A stretch of DNA of 64,000 bases, taken from NCBI GenBank assembly GCA_950295325.1, contig OX485804.1, forward strand, positions 68,798,033 to 68,862,032. The letters are read 5' to 3'. Position numbers and translations under genes: made by a program. Below, piece after piece: positions 23,001-36,285 of this stretch; positions within the stretch are counted from its first letter, which is position 1; every line of letters begins with the position of its first letter. The notes beneath the pieces were generated by a model. It had not been told where the DNA came from and ran no database searches. It saw nothing but the letters and a program-made list of their open reading frames with translations. This DNA comes from Polytrichum commune. Lineage: Eukaryota; Streptophyta; Polytrichopsida; Polytrichales; Polytrichaceae.

Positions 23001-24714
23001 TCATTCTTTTTAATATCTTTGGGAGAATATAATATTACAATGTTGCAATTACAATCACTTACCAAGTAATATTTCATCCAAATTTCCATCATCCATGACA
23101 ATATTTCATCACAAGTTGCTGACAAGAGAAGGTAGGGTTTTGGCCAATGGATGAACTCATCCATCATCCATGACAATATTTGTTCACTTATTCATAAGAA
23201 GTGTCATATGAAAAATTATTATAGTGACATAACATACCATATGACACTGAATATCACATGTAGTGTAGTTCATTGTGGTTAGATGTAAAGTTGGCCTATC
23301 TTGAAATCAAGTCATTTCCATCATGTTCTTCTTAGATCAACTGCGATTAGGATCCCTACTTATTACAAACCTCCTAAATTACTCTTACAAAAGTGGTCAC
23401 CAAAATTGTATTGCATGCTTAGAAACATGTCTCAAAGAGGTTTGTTCACCTCTCAACTTAGGGATACACAACTTCCCAAAAAGAAACTTTCTATAGTAGA
23501 GTGTGGACTGTGGCTAGAATGGATGCCACATAAGCTCTTTGCTTTTATTTAAAGAATTTTTGAAAGGGGGTTTACGAGTAGGAGAGTGGACGAGTAAATG
23601 GGGTCTTAAGCCTTCCCATGCCATCTCATGTGGTAGGAACCCAGTAGAATTGTTGGTAGTCACATTTTTATTACTTGTCCTTGGCCCCAATTTGATTTTA
23701 TTATGAATGCAATATGGATACATAACATTATTCAACTGACTTTGTTCACTGGGTGGAGTTGGGAATAAGTCATATTTTTATTTGAAATTATATTTTGTTT
23801 ATTATGTCATTAGAGCAGTGCACTAGCATATTCATGTTTTAAAAACTTGGGTGAAGCAATGTATGAATATTATTAGAATGGAACGGTTGATAGCAATGGA
23901 ATAATGTCATGCATATATAACTTTCCATATCTTCTCTGTTGATTCATCACTGTGGATTATTCTCAAAAGATCGTTGGGGGATGGTCCCAAGATTTTTGAT
24001 TGCTTTGTGCACTCCTTAGGAGAGGTTGCGTTGGCTTTCAATTGAACTTCACCTTAGATGCCGGTTGAGCCAGTTCTCCTTCAAGAGGATAATAATTATG
24101 TAAGAGATATAGCCAAGACCTTTCTTACTCGCTTCCCTTTGATGGATAGTTATCTTGCACAAAATGTTCAACTCATCCAATAAGTAGTGTGTTACCACCG
24201 CACTTAGCCGGATCTAACACCGCGCATGTGGGAGCCGGATGGGGAAGGTAGAGTCAATGCTGAAGCTTGGTGTATTTTGTTGCCAGGTGGTGAAGGCGGT
24301 GTATTATGATAGTGTTGTGATTTAGGCAAGCAATGTAACATAACTGTATATAAACAATTCATTATGCTTGGCGAGTTTTTTTCTATTGTGAGATCAGAGA
24401 ATGAAAGTTGCAAAGAACTCTATTGGATCTGAGCATGCCAACCAGTTGCCACCGATCATGCTTTCAGTGGAGCTTCCGGGGAGAGTGGGGGCTCCTTTTA
24501 GGCATCCTCATTGTTTTTCCTTTCCTTTAATAAAGTTAATTCTTCTTCACCTATGCTACCTAGTGACATGTTTTATCTCCTATGTTGTTCAATTCTTATT
24601 TTTTTGCTCACCCCTCCCCTTGATTAATACATTTGCCATTAGATACATTCCTTTCCTTTGGCATGAGTTCATCAACCTCCCAATAATCGTCCACATATTC
24701 CCTCTATAGATCAT
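20071..24714. other. No gene recognised; intergenic with repeat debris
   Basis: The 3' end of the thaumatin-like transcript lies in the first few hundred bases but no certain poly(A) signal is chosen. No other frame shows family motifs. Recognisable content is a repeat at 21830-22096 (shared with 36790-37080), degraded MITE-family words near 22237-22262 and 22970-23275, and homopolymer stretches around 22528 and 22795. Confidence 0.4.
21830..22096 (+). repeat. Diverged repeat shared with the 5' flank of the split tRNA-Glu gene
   Basis: This block is collinear with about 36790-37080. The best part is 22043-22096 against 37027-37080: both read GACCAAATAAA, then a variable word, then TTTGGCATCTCC, then a TAGTCT. 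In the 37-kb copy the end of the match is the first 15 nt of a tRNA-Glu gene; here the corresponding bases (TCCATTCTAGTCTTGA) no longer look like a tRNA and the rest of a tRNA does not follow. Either an ancient tRNA locus was duplicated and decayed, or a dispersed element ends near this point. Confidence 0.55.
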
Positions 24715-24955
24715 CTACACCATTTATGAGATTTAGCGTCACTTACTATTCGGAGCTACGCATCACTACAAATTTATGGTTTATGTGAATTCTTACTAAG
24801 TAAAGAAATTATTGTTCTATAATGTCCAAACAACCAATTAGACATTTATTTGTGAAAATTGAGAAATAAATTAAATAGTTATAGCACAACGTATTTCGAA
24901 ATAATAAGTGACACTAAATACCATAAATGGTGTAGTGGATTTGATTTCTTCTAGT
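24715..24955. mobile_element. MITE, copy 1 (about 240 bp)
   Basis: The inverted ends read CTACACCATTTATGAGATTT on the left and, reverse-complemented, CTACACCATTTATGGTATTT on the right. Beyond them the pairing continues through TAGYGTCACTTACTATT. There is no coding capacity. Two further copies with the same ends lie at 28190-28420 and 29325-29540. I could not assign a clean target duplication, so the superfamily is open. Confidence 0.65.
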
Positions 24956-27900
24956 GATCAACCGGTCAATTTTGGAACTTGACTTTGCTCTATTGATTGA
25001 AACTCTTCGACATTTGTTTGGTTGAATTGCTCTTGACATCTATTGCATGTCACCATTGCCATTGCGCCAGTGTCGTATGTTTTCAACTTTCTTCCTCTCC
25101 CTTTATGTTGTCACACTAAAAGGCTAAACATTATGCATATGTATGGGACTCACTCCTCTATCCACCCTCACACTGAGTTGATTGAAGTTGCCCTAAACTC
25201 AACTTTCAATTCCAATTTTCAAGTTGATGTTGCCTATTTTAATATACTAGCCCGACTTCATCCTACACCTCTTTCTTCTTTTCCATGACTACACCTTTTT
25301 TTTCATACATTTCCATCGGAGGCCCTACAAGTCCTAAGGACAACCTTTAGATGGTTACATCATCATGAAACTTGTCCTCTTCCAGCCATAAATCCATACA
25401 ATGCACATGTTGTGAGATTTTCTTGTCGTCTACGCCAACTTTCATAGGTCATGTTTTCATAGTACTAAGTTTCCAAATGTTATCAAAACAAGACGACGTC
25501 GGTCTAACACTAGATGATGTCTAGTTCTCCTTGGTATTAGTCCAACACTGGACAACACCATTTCAACATTGGATGATACTTAGAAGTTGAGCACATATTT
25601 ATGCCATTTATTTACTATATGTCCTATCTATGTTTCTAAGTGGTTAATTTACATTGGGGTGCTCACTACATCAAGCCTTGTTGTCAAACATGCAAGTTGG
25701 AATGTGATTGTCATTGCAATTTCTAGTAATTTAAATGTTACAAAAGTTTGATTTATTGAATATTAAATCTTGAAATATTTAAAATTTGAAAATATATGCA
25801 ATTATTTTATTTTATTTTAAAACCAAGGTTTCAACAATGATGTACTAGGTTTACAAATGCCTTAGTTTAAAACACGATAATCTCATATCCATACTCCACA
25901 CTCGTCTTTTATTCTTGGAATCAAAGTCATTTTTTGGTTCATGAATAGAAAGGTGGCCAAACCCCCCCCCCCCTCTCCCTCCCTTCAAACTTCAACTTCC
26001 CTCTATAATTTTGTCAGCCACCAATTTTTGTTCTTTGTAGGCAGATAAATGCACAATTCCATGTTGATGGGAGGTCAAGCTTGTGTCATTTAGCGTTTTT
26101 TGCTAACTTGGCCAAAAAGGATAAGCTTAGCTTCCCACAAAGAGCAAAAGTGTTTTCTTATATCTCAAAGGGTTGATCAATGGTGCTCATTGAGGGACCC
26201 ATGTGGATCTTCACATGGATTTCCTCTAAGTGCATGCCCAACTAATATCTCTCCAATCTCCCTTCAATGCGTTTAGTGGGACATAGGTAGAAACTAAGGA
26301 CCTTCCTCAACTTTGAGAAATATAAAATGAAATCGCAAGTTGATGGTGCCATAATTCAACCACCCTATTCATGGCTCCCTCATCAAACATAAACCTTGCC
26401 CTCCAATAACCCTCAAAGGACCTATTTTCACTTCAATTTAGGAGAGTCGACATCAAGCGGTGGTCTAATACTGACAAATTGTCAAGAATTTTATGGCTTT
26501 CCACATGAGCATAATGAAATCAAAGGAAACTAGAAAATTCTAGAAAATATATCAAGGCTAGCAAGTCTAATCTTTATCCAGCCATCACACATGTGATCCC
26601 AAGAAATCTCACATAGTTTACCTTTTACAAACTTTGTTGGAAGCAAAGAGTTTAAGATGCCCAAATGTCCATTATCGTGATTAGGGAGTTGGATTAGTTG
26701 CACCTTATTACCATGATGAAAACCTTTGTTTGACAACAAACTCCAAATCTTAGGATGAACTCAAATGGCAAGCTCTCCCCACCCAACACCACCTATCTTC
26801 AACATCAACACCATGGCTAGCTTCAAACAACCAAAATTTCTCCTTCCATAGAATCTTAATGTGGCTTTAAGTCTTCACAAGATATAGGGCTATTAGAAGT
26901 ATGGGGAATGCTATCATGTGAGCATTGAACGGAAGGGAAAACATGGCAATAGGGGCATTTGTACCCTATACATGTAGCATTGTGCGACTTTTTGGGAAGT
27001 GTATGGAAAATTTAGTGAGACCAACTTCATTAGAGTAGTAGAGTTTAGGACTAAATAATCAAGTTTACACAACGGAATAGGGGATAAAACATGGTTGTAT
27101 GTATAGGTAGAGGACAATGGTGAAAACACACATATAAATTAATGTCCACCAATCATGGTTATTGGGAAAACCAAAATGTAAACATCACAAAAATCGGAAT
27201 AACAAATATAATAAATGCACTTTGTATAGAATCTTGTGTTGAAGCACCATGACTATCCATGTCGTCTTCCAATCTCTAACACTCCTCACTAACTCTATGC
27301 ACCTCATTGCACTCTTGAGCTATGTCATCCACAAATGGGTGGCCATTGAGGTGTCTAGACTTGCATTAAGGTATAGGCATAGAAGGCTCTGCCATTACCT
27401 TGGCTACACTTTCAGCACATGTAGGAAACCCCACCATCATAGGAGGAGACTTGATGGACATCAACATTATGCAAACACAAAATCTAGTAGTTAGGTGACA
27501 CATCTAACAAAAAAATGTTGTGCATACAATAAATACCAATATAGGGTCCTTACAACATATGACAAGCTTACTTACTAATGGGAGAGCACTTACGATCTGG
27601 TGCATCATCATCAGCAAGGGAGCGTGAATGCATGGGATGCACTTGTAATCCAAAACGGAGTAGTAGGTGCAATTGGGCGAGAATAGTGTCATAAATGATG
27701 GAAATTCCCTCGCATGCTACCAGGTGACGACCACTCCATTTGCAAACATGGGTGTACACACCTAGAAATTTTCAACCACATAATAATTATGGATGATTGA
27801 TTTGACAATCAAACTACACACTTGCATTAACTACAAGTCTTTCTCCCTAGCACCTCTCTAAGGGACTTCTTCATTCATAAGCTAAGGACCCATTTTTGTC

Positions 27901-28189
27901 AGGTTGAGAAAAATATCATTAATCTCAATATCCGAGATAGATGCAATATTATTCTTCTAAAAATCGAAGAGCACCAAAGACATATTTCTATGCATGAACA
28001 TGACAACACAAAATTGCCAAGTTTGACAACCATTAAAAGAACTACGTTAGCAAACATTTGCCGCAAGGCACTGGCAACAAAACCAGAATCTAGAATATTG
28101 AAAAAAAATCAATTCAAGTCAAGGCATTTGCCATTTACCGTGTGAGAGCCATCAATCCTCAAACATAAAGGCATGTCATTAATGCCCCA
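24956..28189. other. No gene recognised
   Basis: AT-rich sequence without recognisable coding exons, RNA genes or clean element ends. A C-run at 25962-25974 is followed by a CT-rich tract. A sentence-like match around 25660-25700 (GTCAAACATGCAAGTTGGAA) recurs as GTTATCAAACATCCAAGTTGGAA near 51752, indicating a low-copy dispersed repeat. Confidence 0.4.
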
Positions 28190-28420
28190 CTACATTGTTT
28201 ATGGTATTTAGTGCCACTTACTATTTCAAATTACATTGTGCTATAATTTTAACTTTGGATCTCATTTTCTACCAACAAAAGTCAAATTGGTAGTTTTGAA
28301 ACTATATAATATTAATATCTTTACTTGGCAAAAATTTACATTGACAATAAAATGTTATAGTAATGCTTAAACCCCAAATATTAAATGACATTAAATACCA
28401 TACAAAATATAGTCCTTCGC
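28190..28420. mobile_element. MITE, copy 2
   Basis: The left end ACTACATTGTTTATGGTATT and reverse-complemented right end ACTATATTTTGTATGGTATT are the same terminal repeats as at 24715-24955. The inner sequence CCAACAAAAGTCAAATTGG and TTACTTGGCAAAAATTTACATTG is shared with the copy at 29325-29540, showing family identity beyond the ends. Confidence 0.65.
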
Positions 28421-29324
28421 AATTATAAATTCATAAATTCCAACATAAGTAATCACATCCTTTCTAATTACTGTGCTTTCAAGAATCACTATGAGCATGC
28501 AAACAATATCATCAAAGAATGCATGCGCAAACTCACAAGGCTTTGACGTGGCTCATCTCGTACTTGTTCCAGTCGGAAATGCACCCAAATCGGGTGGAAA
28601 CATTTGGCATTGGGAGGCCTTTGGGCATTTTGGCAATGATAAAAGCAAACTTAGAACGACCAAAGACACCTACAATTAAAACCATGACGTGGTATTAGGA
28701 AACAAACAAGGGACACTCATGGTTTATAAGAAATGTATTAATGATATATATTACATGTTTTACAAACTCCAATGTCTCTACCATGATTGGGTTTGTGTCT
28801 ATTTCATTTGACATGATTGCTATAATGGAGGTTTACTTCCTATAATAGACACACATAACAACATGACAAATTAGGTAGTTGCAACCATATTTCAATAACA
28901 TTATGTTGTGCAACCTGTTGCAAGTGAGCAAGGTGAAGGCGTTCATATCATTTGGGTAAAACATGGTTGTGTGGGAGCAATAGGTGTTTGAAATACAACC
29001 TTCAATGGGGGCTGACAATGTGGTGGATTCATGAGTAGGAAGGACAACAATTTTCTATCCACATTTGTGCTTCCCGCTCACAACTTGTAATGATGTTGGT
29101 GTCAATTGTGTATTATTGTCCATTACATCAACATCATCATGTTTTTGCGATAGCACAACTCTACATCTCTCCACTTCCTCCTTGGTTGGGTTAAATGCAA
29201 TAGGGCACTCTAAAACTAAGGGCAACTCAACAAAATTTATGTATCTCATGTCCTCAACTGTGATTTAGAAAACATACATAGAATCCTTCCTATGGAATGC
29301 ATAAGTATTTCATATGTATGTTTT

Positions 29325-29540
29325 CCATAAGTATGTGTCACTTACTATTTGGATTTAAGCAATGCTATAATTGTTCACTGTACATCTTAGTTTTCACCAA
29401 CAAAAGGTCGAATTGGGTTTTGAACATTGTAGAACATTAACTACTTCAATTGGTTAAACATGGCATTAACAATAGAAATATATAGGATTGTGTAATTCCA
29501 AATAGTAGACAATACTAAATATAATATTTAGTGTAGCTTT
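29325..29540. mobile_element. MITE, copy 3
   Basis: The left end GTATGTGTCACTTACTATTTGG and right end ACTAAATATAATATTTAGTG belong to the family at 24.7 and 28.2 kb. The inside carries CCAACAAAAGGTCGAATTGG, like copy 2. Outer boundaries are uncertain by about 20 bp. It overlaps the last codons of the minus-strand frame described next. Confidence 0.6.
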
Positions 29541-30083
29541 CTCATAAGGTACCTGCAAAGACCAACACAAGTACACAAAATCAAAATCAAAATTACTTGA
29601 AATTAACAAAATAAAAAAATCCAAAAACCCATTAGAGCATAATAAATAAATATAGGAGTATTGTGTGGACACATATTTATACATCACACAATTGATTGCA
29701 TTTCTACCCTTTGGGCATTGAGCAAGGGTAGTACACTCCGCAAAATCCATTGGCTTCCATGAACAAAGGTTGGAAAACCTTGGTCCAAACAACAATTCTT
29801 CATTATCCGCATTTGCTACAAGGAGAGGGATGTTGTCATCCCAATATACTTCACCCAACTCACTTTTCTTACCATTAGACTCGTTGATCACTGTGACCTC
29901 CATCTGCACACAAACAACTTGACCAACGAGGGAAACATTTAGGAATAATTTGTGAAGAAACAAATGAGTGAAAAAGGGGCAATGCAACACATGTGCCCAA
30001 AATGAAGCCCGAACAACCCAATTTGTTGGGTCAATTTCTTTCAGATCATCAAGTGGAAAACATATCGATTCCCTTGTCAACAC
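29541..30083 (-). CDS. Unrecognised minus-strand reading frame
   Basis: A frame open from ATG 30083 runs leftwards for about 180 codons before entering the MITE, where it stops at 29466. The first half has coding-like words (FPLDDLKEIDPTNWVVRASFW, VYWDDNIPLLVANADNEEL, CSWKPMDFAECTTL), the second half is AT-rich and looks intronic or non-coding. A second open frame 30559-30215 on the same strand lies upstream. I recognise no family. A relic of a transposon gene is the likeliest reading given the neighbourhood; a single-copy host exon cannot be excluded. Confidence 0.2.
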
Positions 30084-30559
30084 GTTCGAGTTCCATCATT
30101 GCAACCAACAATCCTTGAGGTTCTCCAACATCATATTGGGTTTAGTTGTATCACCAAAGTGTTCATTAATCTACATCATAGACTTTGTTAAAAATTAATG
30201 TTTATCAATGTAAGTCATATCTTATTAATTGTAAAAAAAAAAATGCATGCAATTATGTATAATATTTTTAATAACTTTGCAAAAAAACTCCTCCTTGTTG
30301 GTAGGGTCCCTAACCGCAAGTAGCTTCTCAAGTTCCTTGGATTTGATGGATCCAATAGCCTTTCTTGTAGCAATTTTTGTATCCAATAAGTATTTCTCAT
30401 TTTATTGTGAACAATATCCTCCATGAATGTTATTATTTCACACTGTAACAAATCCATGAAATGGTTTAGGTGACTAAGAAGAGAGTTCAAGTAAACCAAA
30501 TAGAAATGTACAAAAGGGCAAGGCCTCACCTTATACAAAAATTGTGTAAACACCTTCAC

Positions 30560-32229
30560 GGTAAGAGGATACCAACAAGAATTTTACAACGGTTCTTGCA
30601 TTTGGTGTAATCATCCGCATAGATGAGAGATTTAAACTCTTGTAGTTTAAAATTGCCAAACTTCCATCCACGGTGAAGTTTATGAACTAAATTAATATTT
30701 CATGATCACTCACAGTGGACCTACACATAACATGAATATGTATGAATGAAGTAACAAAATATAAAGAATGACACATAACAAAAATGAAATGAACATGACA
30801 AGTGAGGAATAAGAGACTTGTTAACATTATGCATGACCTCCAAAATGTTACCTACAAAGTTAGTAGGGTCAAATAAAATGCAATTGAAGGAGTAGTGCCA
30901 ATGGGCATCATCACCATGTTCATGGTCTAAATGCCTTCACCATGTAGTGTTCCTCTGATTACCCTTCCAAACAAAAAACATTTTCCCACAAATTTTTGTA
31001 AATCCTTATTTTTGGAAATCAACAACTCAAATTTGTCATTGGATGCTCTCCAATGGTCATATGAGAACATGAATTGTTCCAAGACAATGGAGTGTTGTAT
31101 GAAACTTTTATGGTTCAAAAGTCGAGAGAGGATGTGATCTATTTTTGGTCTTTGGAGCCAAGTTTGTACATAGTCATAGCATTGTCCGAGTTGGACATGG
31201 ATATGTCAACAATGTTGTTGACAAATGAATCCATCAACTATGGCACTTCAAAGTCATAGTCTTTGTATGGTTAAGTTGACCCAGATTTAAAAGATGTCAT
31301 GCTACTAAGTGATTTTGAAGAAGACATTGTGGAGGCGATGGACCCTATAGAGTTTTTTTTTTTTTTTTTTTTTTTCCATTTAAGTCTCCACTTTCATTTC
31401 AATCTTCTCCTTTTGTACATGCATCTCATGGGAATGTATCATGCATTTATGTGCTTCGGTACATAAGTGTGGCTAAACAATATCCACAATCCAAGAAACC
31501 TCCAATTCATCCAAATTCTACCCCATCGAATGTCCATATTTTGGATGTACAATAAATCACCAAGTCGCTTAGAAGATCCAAGTATGATCTCTCCCATATA
31601 GACTTTGACACCATTGTCATAAACAACATCAAGTACATGCCTTATGCCCTCAATGGGAATTTTTCATTGTACCACTTATGGATCACATAGTTCTTGATGC
31701 ACATGGCAAGTCAATGGATGGCATGAACAAGAGTTACGATGGCCATGCCTTGTAAAGAATCAACACAACAAACATCCATAATGAGTTTGGATTTTAATTT
31801 CAGGAGGTCATCATGCGTTGATTATTTGTAATGCACCAACAATTAGTATGATTACATCTCACAAAATGATGGATATTGCAATAGTACTGAATGGATTGGT
31901 ATTACACCAACATGGTTGGTGATAGCCACCAAAGCAATACATGGTTCAATGCAAGGTTTGTTGTTGCCGTCCTATTCGTCTTGCAATTTGTCGCGGAAGA
32001 ATATATGTTCATTCCCAATCTCCAAGCATGTTCCATGCATGTATCCTTTGGGTGTTCACAACCATCATGTTGCCATTGGAGTTTGTCATGAGTTGATGAA
32101 CATTGTTTTTCAATGTGTAGCCAATGTGTTGTCTAAAACTCCTACTGCAAAAATCACCGTTGGGATTGTTATGATTGCTAGTACACAAATTTTGGCTCAC
32201 TACATCCTTTAACCCTTGAGCCCGGGGGA
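30560..32229. other. No clear gene; poly(T) tract at 31362-31386
   Basis: Short frames occur on both strands, none with recognisable motifs. A T-run of about 25 at 31362-31386 could be the tail of a minus-strand retroposed sequence, but no target duplication was found. The frame 31916-32212 (+) ends just before the transposase-like remnant and might be its upstream part. Confidence 0.35.
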
Positions 32230-33080
32230 GAAGAACCCTTCACGGAGGTTCTTTGGAGGTGGTCATGGATAAATTCTCCAACCTTGCATCCCCTAAGTGC
32301 AAGAATTTTGTAGCTAGTTCAAAGCGTTTCATTTGTAGTGGGATGGGTTTTATGGATAGTATCATGATGCTTAAAGACCACCAGGGGTTCAAGCATGTGC
32401 ATGATAGTTGGTTCCCACGGAAATCCAAGGATAATAGTTTGCATTCAACATGTTTGTGGACCTTACTAGAAGTGGATTTAATCTAGTTAAGCGTATGCAA
32501 AGTGGATGAGATGTGGGAAGTTCATGGATTGTGTTTGATCATGTCAATTGCAATTTGACGATGATAGTGTGCCATGTTTATGACAATAAGCATTGCAAGG
32601 TTCTTAGCATAGCTTGCTTTGACATGCAATTGGAGGGATGCCTAGACGCAAACTATTATTGGAGAAAACTTAAATGTTGTGATGTTGGATAATAATATCC
32701 CCAACATTAACTTCGAAGGGTTCATGGTGGACAACGCACATGCAAATTAGATTGTTGTGAAGAAGATTTACCATGATGGTGATCCTTATGTTCCCATGGA
32801 AGGCCATGAACATACATGCATTTCCCATTGGTTTGTGAATTTAGATAAAATAACACCAAAACACATTAGACCTTCTTTGTAGCATCGACAATCGACTCTG
32901 TAAGGAATACAAAGACGCCAAGAATATGAAGGATGCAGAGGTCAAACACCATGTGATTCATGTTTAGTGGTTATCTTAGGTACAACAACATAGGGGACAC
33001 ATCTACATCTTATTTGAGTAGTTGGGATTTTGGCATGTTATAAACAATGGAGATGAAACGTTAGACTGTAAGAGGTCACC
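32230..33080 (+). pseudogene. Decayed transposase-like gene (possibly Mutator-type)
   Basis: Across several frames one can follow a decayed protein: DSWFPRKSKDNSLHSTCLW near 32410-32460, then CKVLSIACFDMQLEGC near 32595-32640, then GFMVDNAHAN and KIYHDGDPYVPMEGHEHTC followed by SHW near 32720-32835, then LCKEYKDAKNMKDAEVKHHV near 32895-32955. A conserved Asp in FMVDNA and a C-x-x-H pair downstream are reminiscent of the Mutator-like transposase core. Stops and frameshifts are frequent, so it is dead. The assignment is tentative; the family occurs widely in plant genomes as unnamed protein, to my recollection. Confidence 0.4.
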
Positions 33081-33184
33081 TTTTAGTTTGGGTTGGGTTC
33101 ATTATAGGCCAGGAAATACTAGTCTAAACGTTTTGAGATATCCAAGGATACGATGACATCATTTAGAAAGTGAGGCTATTAGAG

Positions 33185-34170
33185 TCATTGACAAGTTTAA
33201 TGAAGGGAACTTCAACCTTTAGAAGTTCAAAATCAAAATGTTGTTGACATCCGTGGATCTTTGGGACATTGTGGACGGATCATGAGAATGTCATCACCTT
33301 CAACATCAGGTTTATGTGTTGATTAAAAAAAGGGGGTGGATCGAATAGACACTTAATTCATGTCGGTCTCCTCCGGAGACCGAAGTTTTTCTCTTTTTTC
33401 TCTATGTGGACGGATCCGAGGACACTCCACCTTCCAACACGGATTCCTATAATAAGCGTGTGTACCTTCTCGAGGTCTACTTCCAAAACCTTAGCTGATG
33501 TGCACGAGTCATTGACACTGATCAAGTTTTCATTGCTATTCAATAATACTTGCTTATTGGAATGGCAATCCACGATAGTTAAAAATGTCATATTCAATAT
33601 CGGCCTCAATTTGGTGGACAACCAACTTGCGAACATCAAAAGTTACAAAGGACCAACGGAGGTGTGGAAGACCCTTTGCAATATCCAAGATGAAGAGTTT
33701 ATCCAAAATCATTTTTGTTCGCTGCAAATACTTCATGTTTAAGATGCAAATGACAATGATTTGTTCAACCATGTCAACAAAGTTAAGGCGTTCGCAAATC
33801 AACTTACTTGTTTGCAGGTATCCGTCAAAGACGAAAACATTGTCATGACTTGTTCGATAGCTTGCTGGTGTTGTACAAGTACTTGATCACCGCCTTAGAA
33901 ACGATGACGATAAAAGAACTTATGATGGACTATGGGACGGTGTGTTTGATGCACGAGATATCGAAGTGTAAGGAGAAGGAATCCCAAGGTGAGGATGCCA
34001 CCATGATGTTGCGACAAAACAAAGGGGGCAACTTATTTTGCACCAAAATATAAGGTCGTGCTTCTATTGTGGCAAATGGGACCACATTGCGTATTTTTGT
34101 TCCAAATAAAAAAACAAAAGCGCAAAAGCGCAAAAATGCGAAGAACGATGACGACTATGCATTTATAACA
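33185..34170 (+). pseudogene. Ty1/Copia gag remnant
   Basis: Scattered frames reproduce the order of a Copia Gag: KFNEGNFNL-stop-KFKIKMLL and DLWDIVDGS (33205-33285), then NLVDNQLANIKSYKGPTEVW and KTLCNI (33605-33690), then ACTTCATGTTT-region and NHVNKVKAFANQLTC (33765-33815), then YLITALETMTIKELMMDYG and LMHEISKCKEKESQGED (33875-33995). It ends with a CCHC zinc knuckle CFYCGKWDHIAYFC (34056-34097). Stops, frameshifts and a non-homologous piece at 33290-33560 show long decay. No protease or pol follows: the sequence ends into a Gypsy fragment of opposite orientation. Confidence 0.75.
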
Positions 34171-34389
34171 TGTAATGGGACACATTCCAAGAGCGTGTGC
34201 AAGTAGATTGTCGCAACCCTTACTAGCTTCTCTTAACTTATCTTCATCGTTTTTCAACTCTAGCAGGTGTTGTGAGCACTAACCTTGCACATCCCACACA
34301 CACAAATTATTAGCTCCTCATATAAACCTCCAAGCTTATGGTTTGGTTACCAAACCCTTTTACACATGTATTTGGAACTCTCCCCTTAG

Positions 34390-36285
34390 TAGGTAGCCAA
34401 TGGTAAGGTGCAATCATAGCAGTCCAATATTAAGTTGAACATCACGTTGTCGGAGCAATATTACAACAACCCGAAGCATACTTGGCAACAACGCCCCCAC
34501 ATTGGACCAACACGTGTGAGGTTGTGTTGTTCTGCAACGGATGGAGTCGGTTGGTAACGATATAAGTCTCTTGGCTGCATTGAAACTTAACTCCGCTAGA
34601 CCCACATAGTCCGCCCAATCTCGTTGGTCTGCACTCACAAAGTTCATCAAGTATTGGTTTAAGACTCTATTCACACACTCCGTTTGCCCATCTATTTGGG
34701 GATGGGAGGCCATGCTAAATGTTAGTTTTTTTCCAACCTTCCTAAAGAAGTGCCTCTAAAATGCAGTTGTGAACTTTGAATCTTGATCTGACATAATCAG
34801 TCTTGGCAACCCGTGGTACCTCCACCATGCATTGAGAAAGAGTTTTGCAATCTCCAACACGGTTGTGGTTCCCATAGTCGGCATCATATGTTCCAACTTG
34901 CTAAACCGATCTACCATTACAAAGATGACATCGTACCCTTGTAACTCCGGCAAACTTGTGATGAAGTCCATGGACATACTATGTCATGGCCCCGACGGGA
35001 TAAGCCATGGTTGCAAGAGGCCGGCTTGCTTTTGGTAACATATTCGATTAACTTGGCACTTTACACAAATCTTCACAAAGAGGGTTATCTCCTCCTTCAT
35101 GCACGGCCAATAATACATTTTTGACACCACCGCTATGATGGTTTTTTCTCCTCTATAGCCGGCAATGGGACTATCATGTTCTTTCTTCAAAACCAATAGT
35201 CTCAACATGTCTTGTGGCACATACATCCAATTTTGCTTATACTTGAGCAATCCGTCCACCAACTTGACCTCCTTGACCGCCTTGCCCTTGCAAAACTCAC
35301 CTAGAAGCCTTTGTGCTTCGGGGTTGTTGATATACCCCTTCCTTATCTTGCGTTGCAAATCTCATTCACCTGTGTACATTAGCCACAAGGTTTGGGTTGT
35401 GTTCATTGCTTGGAGCTCCTCCCGTCTACTTAGCACGTCCAACACCACATTGTCACGGCCCGGTTTGTGGATCAAATCCACATTCATAAACGCCAAAGTA
35501 TCGTGACACCGCAATTGTTTGGCGTTCATTTGTGCTTGTATCTCAAAACATTTCAAGGACACATTGTCCATGTACACCTTAGTCTTGTGCGATCCCAAAT
35601 AGTGTTATCACATCTTCAAGCATTGCACTACAACAAAGAGTTTTTTTTTCTCAAGAATTGGCCATCTCTTTTGACAACCATCCAACTTCTTGGTCTCAAA
35701 TGCAATGGGCCATCCCATCTTGCATCAACACTCCACCAATGGCAAACTCACTCGCATTTGTATGCACCTCAAAGGGCTTGTCAAGCTCCGGGAACTTGAG
35801 CATGCGCGGCGAAGATAACTTGCTCTTGAGCTCCCCAAAAGCTCTTGTCCAGCCTAAGTCAATTATTTGTCATCACGTAGCCCAAGTACTCAATATTTTG
35901 TCAAGCAATGTCACTATTCTCTCCGTTGGCATACAATTTGTTATCCTTTAGCCTTTGAAACACTGCCTCAAGGTGTTGTGCATGCTCCACCGTTGTTTTA
36001 GAGTATACCAAGATGTCGATGTAAACTATCATAAAGTCATCAATTTTCTCTCAAAAAATGGTGTTGATAAGGGTTGTGAATGTCGAGGGTGCACAACCAA
36101 AATGGTATCACCAAGAATTCATAAGACCCATACCTTGTGCAACACACCATCTTTTTCACATCCTCAGCCGCGATTCGAATTTGCAAGTAAATTCTTTCTA
36201 GATAACAAACCGCCTCATTGCTCATATGTCACCGCTCACTGCTCACATGCGAGCTTTCCTCGTAGAAGTCTTATATAGTAACTTG
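34390..36285 (-). pseudogene. Ty3/Gypsy pol remnant (RT, RNase H, integrase)
   Basis: On the minus strand, from right to left: RT pieces (LQIRIAAEDVKKM and TRYGSYEFLVIPFWL, 36200-36080; VYIDILVYSK where YIDDILVYS is expected), an RNase H segment ending LIHKPGRDNVVLDVLSRRE (about 35485-35425), the integrase H2C2 zinc domain (HDSPIAGYRGEKT through CVKCQVNRICYQKQAGLLQP, 35190-35010), and the integrase core (MDFITSLPELQGYDVIFVMV, SDQDSKF, then SHPQIDGQTECVNRVLNQYL at 34710-34650). Many stops and frameshifts are present, and the RT has lost one active-site Asp. No LTRs were located. It is an old, inactive insertion. Confidence 0.85.

Noticed and set aside
31362-31386. Poly(T) run as the tail of a processed pseudogene
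   Set aside because: No target duplication or recognisable parent coding sequence was found next to it.
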